A stretch of DNA of 8,721 bases from an uncultured Bacteroidales bacterium (GTDB taxonomy: Bacteria; Bacteroidota; Bacteroidia; Bacteroidales; UBA3824): assembly GCA_937877455.1 (NCBI GenBank), contig CALFIU010000014.1, positions 1 through 8,721 on the forward strand, in the 5' to 3' direction. The first letter of the stretch is position 1; each line of letters opens with the position of its first letter. This document shows, piece by piece, positions 6,286 through 8,721 of this stretch. The position numbers and the translations under genes were made by a program. The notes beneath the pieces were generated by a model. It searched no databases, was not told where the DNA came from, and worked only from the letters and a program-made list of their open reading frames with translations.

Positions 6286-6664
6286 AATGAAGTTGGGTTA
6301 AAAATTTGGTGATGGCGGTCTTTTGCCTTCGGCTCAGTTTTAATATTGATTTGATGAAGTCTTCTGTGTCTAAGTTGAATTTTTGCTCGTAATTTTTGCC
6401 AAAGTTGGTGTCAGAAAACAATTTGCGCGTAAAGTAGAGCCTCAGCACCCGCTGGATTATGGCAAGGGACTTCTTGTCCGTTTTCCAATTAGAAAACAGT
6501 GCACTTACAAGCCAAATCACCAAAACTGCAATCAGTAAAATATTCCATTTTACATCATCTTCATTGTCAATTAGTTTCAAAAAATTTTTGTTCATTACGT
6601 GTTTAAGGGTTTGTTTTAAGGCCAACAGTTTCAACCATCGTTCCAAAAGCATAAGAACTGACAT
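6284..6664 (-). pseudogene. Small membrane protein, 3'-truncated by the insertion sequence
   Basis: A 126-codon minus-strand ORF with one clear membrane helix (ILLIAVLVIWLVSALF, residues about 42-57) and a basic, helical cytoplasmic tail (IIQRVLRLYFTRKLF, ILKLSRRQKTAITKF). Its last codons and stop come from the right IS end, so the native C-terminus is lost. Family not recognised. The start is uncertain: ATG 6664 lies inside the right-hand arm of a perfect hairpin, ATG 6652 lies just after it, and ATG 6592 (MNKNFLKLID) gives the most natural N-terminus before the helix. It follows the 204-residue gene on the same strand and may be the third gene of that operon. Confidence 0.5.
6286..6301 (-). 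repeat. IS right terminal inverted repeat
   Basis: Complement of the left end at 15 of 16 bases. It supplies the last codons (TQLH) and TAA of the truncated minus-strand ORF at 6284-6664. Confidence 0.8.
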
Positions 6665-6723
6665 TATGTCGTTTTTTTACACATTTTCTTGTAGATTGGT
6701 TTGCGCGACATAATGTCAGTTCT
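6654..6723. repeat. Perfect 18-bp inverted repeat with 34-base loop
   Basis: AGAACTGACATTATGTCG at 6654-6671 is the exact reverse complement of 6706-6723. On the minus strand it begins five bases after the stop of the 204-residue gene, and its second arm contains the ATG at 6664. In RNA it would form a strong stem that could end transcription, protect the upstream message, or hide the downstream start. The T-run after the stem is weak. As DNA it could be a recombination or mobile-repeat site. Confidence 0.85.
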
Positions 6724-6728
6724 GCCTT

Positions 6729-7343
6729 TTAGTCCGAAATCATATACCAATTGTCGTCAATCTGCCAGATGAAAGTACACTCGCTGTCGCTTGGCTGCGA
6801 TTCTTTGCTGTAAAAAGGCAGTTCGGGATAGCGAGATTTTAGTGTCAAGGTGTCGAGTTTGGTGTAATACAAAATGGGGTAAATATTGCAATAATTCATA
6901 CCAAAATTCCAATCGTATATAACAATTGATTGTTTGCAGTGAATTTCCGGACCGTTTTCGCCATATGGATTTTTGTTGAAACATTCTTGATACAAATCAA
7001 ACAATTCCCTTTTGTGTTGGAATGTGTCGTTCCTTTCACCATCGCAGTATATTATCATACCCGGAATTTTTTGAACCCAATCCCTTGATATGAACAAGTC
7101 GGTATGACAACCGCAATCAATCAACACTGTTGAAAATTTTTCAAGGTTGCCTTTTCTTTTGTACACAAATTCCAACATTTCTTCACGTATTACCGAATGC
7201 GCATATTGCACATCCGGTTCATTTGGAATCAACAAAACTATTACAGTGAAGATACCTATACACACCAAGCCCCATATAAAGCATCCTTTCCAAGTGCCAT
7301 AGGAATTGGACGATATAAAGCCTTCTTCTTTTTTGGTTTTCAT
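6729..7343 (-). CDS. Membrane-anchored hypothetical protein, translationally coupled to the glycine-rich protein
   Basis: A 204-residue protein I do not recognise. Residues 1-17 are polar, then one long hydrophobic helix (GCFIWGLVCIGIFTVIVLLI, 20-39) without a cleavage or lipobox motif. About 165 residues follow that would sit outside the membrane if the N-terminus stays inside. The outer part is rich in aromatic residues and has several cysteines (DCGCHTD, YCDGE, YQECF, IHCKQ, YCNIY), able to form disulphides. It ends in ECTFIWQIDDNWYMISD, a strand-like finish resembling many small globular immunity or inhibitor proteins, though this is only a resemblance. Its ATG overlaps the upstream gene's TGA (ATGA), so the two products are made together and likely work together. 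Ends five bases before the 18-bp hairpin. Confidence 0.75.
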   Translation of the reverse strand: MKTKKEEGFISSNSYGTWKGCFIWGLVCIGIFTVIVLLIPNEPDVQYAHSVIREEMLEFVYKRKGNLEKFSTVLIDCGCHTDLFISRDWVQKIPGMIIYCDGERNDTFQHKRELFDLYQECFNKNPYGENGPEIHCKQSIVIYDWNFGMNYCNIYPILYYTKLDTLTLKSRYPELPFYSKESQPSDSECTFIWQIDDNWYMISD

Positions 7344-8305
7344 TTGTTTCGCTTGTAATTTAGGTTTGCAGTTTTGGAAATCAGGAAGTCTTTATCATTT
7401 TCCTTTTCGACCATTTGGATATCTGTTATGAACCTGAAGTCCGGCATCAACAGATTCAGATAGCCGTCTTTGTCAACCTCGTAATCGAAGTATCCATAGC
7501 CAAGGATGACTTTAGTGTTGGTCGGCGAAAATAGCTTTGATAACTCACTCTTGTTGATTATCAATCCTTTGTTGCGTGAATCTGTATAGGAGAAGCCTAC
7601 AATGCTCCAACTTTTGCCCACTCCCAATCCAATTCCTGTGAAATGTTCAAGGTTGTCGTAAACAACCCTTATCGAAATAGGACCGACACCGACTTCCACC
7701 GAGTACGACAGCCCGAACAAGTCTTTGACGGTACGCAAGTATGGACAATAGTTGATGCTTGCGCCGACTCCTACGGCTGCGCCAAGTATGGTTGTCCACA
7801 GTTGGTCACCGCTATTGTACGTTGAAACCTTCTTCTCAAGGAACGATGCTAATGCACCAACGTTGCCATATATAGCGATGTTGCCGTATGAATCGAAACC
7901 AAATCCAAATCCAATTTCCGCTTTTGCGCCTGTTATACCAAGCCCTGCACATACTGCCGCTGAAAAGTCGATGTATAATACACCCTCCTTGTCGTCAATC
8001 AATGTTTGAAGGCTCTTTGAATAGCAATTCTTCGACAGATAGGCGTACTTGCTTGTCTGAATGAAACCGTCATGCGCAAAGGATTCGGCAGCCACGACAA
8101 CCTTTTGCGTCGCTTTGTCGAAGAACCACGTCTCAGAGTTGTTGCTATATAGCAAATGGTTCTTGCCGAGATGTTTGACGCTGTGAATGTTCAGATTGTT
8201 GTCCGTCGATGCGGTGTACGAATCAGCATCGGGCGCATTGTAGCCGGTATGGGATTGATGTTCGTCTTCCTTCCGTTTGCTCAGGGCGTATGCACCCATG
8301 CCCAA
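7340..8305 (-). CDS. Glycine-rich membrane or exported hypothetical protein (main part)
   Basis: The open frame from ATG 8305 gives 321 residues, but the real N-terminus is probably upstream. In-frame sequence before this ATG reads KKDAKDYAATGLLGGALG, forming with MGMGAYALS a short Gly/Ala-rich hydrophobic segment. It has no start codon of its own and joins naturally to the ORF at 8281-8451 by a one-base shift (total about 370 residues). After a polar linker comes a soluble part (KNHLLYSNNSETWFFDKATQKVVV). Then follows a long series of glycine-rich, beta-like blocks (GLGITGAKAEIGFGFGFDSYGN, GAAVGVGASINY, YSVEVGVGPISIRVVY, GIGLGVGKSWSIVGFSY). Such alternating Gly/hydrophobic strands occur in secreted, surface or membrane-inserting proteins. 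Family and function unknown. Overlaps the next gene by four bases. Confidence 0.72.
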   Translation of the reverse strand: MGMGAYALSKRKEDEHQSHTGYNAPDADSYTASTDNNLNIHSVKHLGKNHLLYSNNSETWFFDKATQKVVVAAESFAHDGFIQTSKYAYLSKNCYSKSLQTLIDDKEGVLYIDFSAAVCAGLGITGAKAEIGFGFGFDSYGNIAIYGNVGALASFLEKKVSTYNSGDQLWTTILGAAVGVGASINYCPYLRTVKDLFGLSYSVEVGVGPISIRVVYDNLEHFTGIGLGVGKSWSIVGFSYTDSRNKGLIINKSELSKLFSPTNTKVILGYGYFDYEVDKDGYLNLLMPDFRFITDIQMVEKENDKDFLISKTANLNYKRNK

Positions 8306-8451
8306 AGCACCGCCAAGTAATCCTGTGGCGGCATAATCTTTGGCATCCTTTTTCTCATCAAAACACTTGCTTTCATTATCTTTATGTCCGACAATGAATA
8401 TTCATCTTCTAACATCTCATAATGCATTTCCGCGGTAAATTCTTCTTTCAT
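8281..8451 (-). pseudogene. N-terminal part of the glycine-rich protein, separated by a probable frameshift
   Basis: From ATG 8451 the frame gives an acidic start (MKEEFTAEMHYEMLEDEYSL, then SDIK). After about codon 24 it turns into Met/Trp-rich sequence of poor quality ending at TGA 8281-8283. At that point another frame takes over with DNESKCFDEKKDAKDY and continues into the 7340-8305 protein. One extra A in the run near 8381-8386 would restore a single gene 8451-7340. The start lies about 80 bases downstream of an excellent promoter, which supports 8451 as the true start. Either a real mutation or a sequence error. Confidence 0.6.
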
Positions 8452-8669
8452 AAATATCACATAAAAAAAATACTATGCGACCAAGTTTACAAGGGTTACC
8501 CCTACACCGTTCTAAAAAAAATTGAACATTGCAAATATACTAACTAATAAACATCTGACAAAATATTTTTATATAAAATTTTAAATATTTTTTTAATACC
8601 TTGATTTGCAATGTGTTATATTTAACTATTTACTTTCATAATCCGTGCCAAATTAACAAATATATGTAC
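8452..8669. other. AT-rich intergenic region with the operon leader and promoter
   Basis: It holds the 5' leader and promoter of the minus-strand operon. Beyond 8562 it is very AT-rich. A second TATATTTG box on the minus strand at 8657-8664 lacks a correctly spaced TTG. I see no gene here. Confidence 0.6.
8532..8561 (-). promoter_or_regulatory. Bacteroidetes-type promoter of the minus-strand operon
   Basis: On the minus strand: TTG (8559-8561), exactly 19 bases, then TATATTTG (8532-8539), a full match to the -33 TTG / -7 TAnnTTTG consensus. Transcription would start near 8525, giving a leader of about 70-75 bases before ATG 8451. The leader contains a small stem AGGG-GTAA-CCCT. Confidence 0.75.
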
Positions 8670-8721
8670 AACCTCAATTCCGAAAGTCTAAAATTTTTTC
8701 GATAAAAAAATATTTTTTACC
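8670..8721. repeat. Right arm of the perfect 52-bp terminal inverted repeat
   Basis: Exact reverse complement of 4-55. In this copy the sequence before the repeat is not a BECR-like coding region, so only the 3' tail of that gene plus its flank is duplicated. The window ends at the last base of the repeat. Confidence 0.9.

Larger units (their letters stand above)
4199..6301 (-). mobile_element. IS1634-family insertion sequence (2,103 bp), inactivated
   Basis: The ends are imperfect 16-bp inverted repeats, ttaacccgacttcatt at 4199-4214 and the complement of ttaacccaacttcatt at 6286-6301, 15 of 16 identical. The single transposase gene occupies almost the whole element and its stop codon lies in the left end. 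The element is visibly richer in G+C than the DNA on its left, which fits separate origin. The flanking bases show no target-site duplication. ORFs on both sides run into the element and end within its termini or shortly inside. This suggests the junctions arose by deletion or recombination rather than simple insertion. Confidence 0.85.

Noticed and set aside
7643..8009. Plus-strand ORFs opposite the glycine-rich gene
   Set aside because: They are shadows of the minus-strand gene, without promoter or ribosome site.
8664..8705. 13-codon ORF beginning in front of the right terminal repeat
   Set aside because: Too short, and it ends inside the repeat; no supporting signal.
1..8721. CRISPR array, tRNA or rRNA genes
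   Set aside because: No regularly spaced repeats and no recognisable tRNA or rRNA sequence were seen on either strand.

Overview
The window looks like accessory DNA from a member of the Bacteroidetes, most likely Bacteroidales. Three things point there. The coding DNA is AT-rich with short A-rich leaders and few strong Shine-Dalgarno sites. Two promoters match the Bacteroidetes form, TTG, 19 bases, then TAnnTTTG. The protein families (a BECR-like nuclease domain, a repeated domain resembling those of phage/plasmid polyvalent proteins, and an IS1634-type transposase) are common on Bacteroidetes mobile elements. No ribosomal, tRNA or core metabolic gene is present, and I see no CRISPR array.

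Layout. Positions 4-55 and 8670-8721 form a perfect 52-bp inverted repeat at the two ends of the window. Left part (about 1-4198, strongly AT-rich): a minus-strand BECR-like nuclease-domain gene (34-441) whose 3' end lies in the terminal repeat; a 27-bp direct repeat (424-450, 678-704) around a start-less membrane-protein fragment; then a closely packed plus-strand run. That run is an NPPY DNA adenine methyltransferase (757-1368), an overlapping 45-codon ORF (1343-1480), two small hypothetical genes (1627-1905, 1892-2131), a 510-codon protein (2145-3677), a small acidic protein (3463-3636), and a related-domain gene (3646-4198) cut by an insertion sequence. The N-terminal domain of the 510-codon protein and the C-terminal part of the cut gene appear homologous.

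Middle part (4199-6301, visibly more GC-rich): an IS1634-family insertion sequence with 16-bp imperfect ends and a dead transposase (one in-frame TAG and two frameshifts). It has no target-site duplication, and the genes on its two sides are different and both truncated at its ends.

Right part (6302-8669): a minus-strand operon driven by a near-ideal promoter at 8532-8561. It encodes a glycine-rich protein of about 370 residues with an early membrane segment (split by a probable frameshift near 8385), then, through an ATGA overlap, a membrane-anchored protein of 204 residues, then, past an 18-bp perfect inverted repeat, a small membrane protein truncated by the IS. I recognise none of the three. 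Their arrangement (a membrane or exported glycine-rich protein coupled to a small membrane-anchored partner) would fit an effector with its partner or immunity protein, but that is inference.

Overall this reads as a decaying mosaic of phage- or conjugative-element cargo joined through an IS and short repeats. Several disruptions look like single missing bases, so some could be sequencing or assembly errors rather than real decay.
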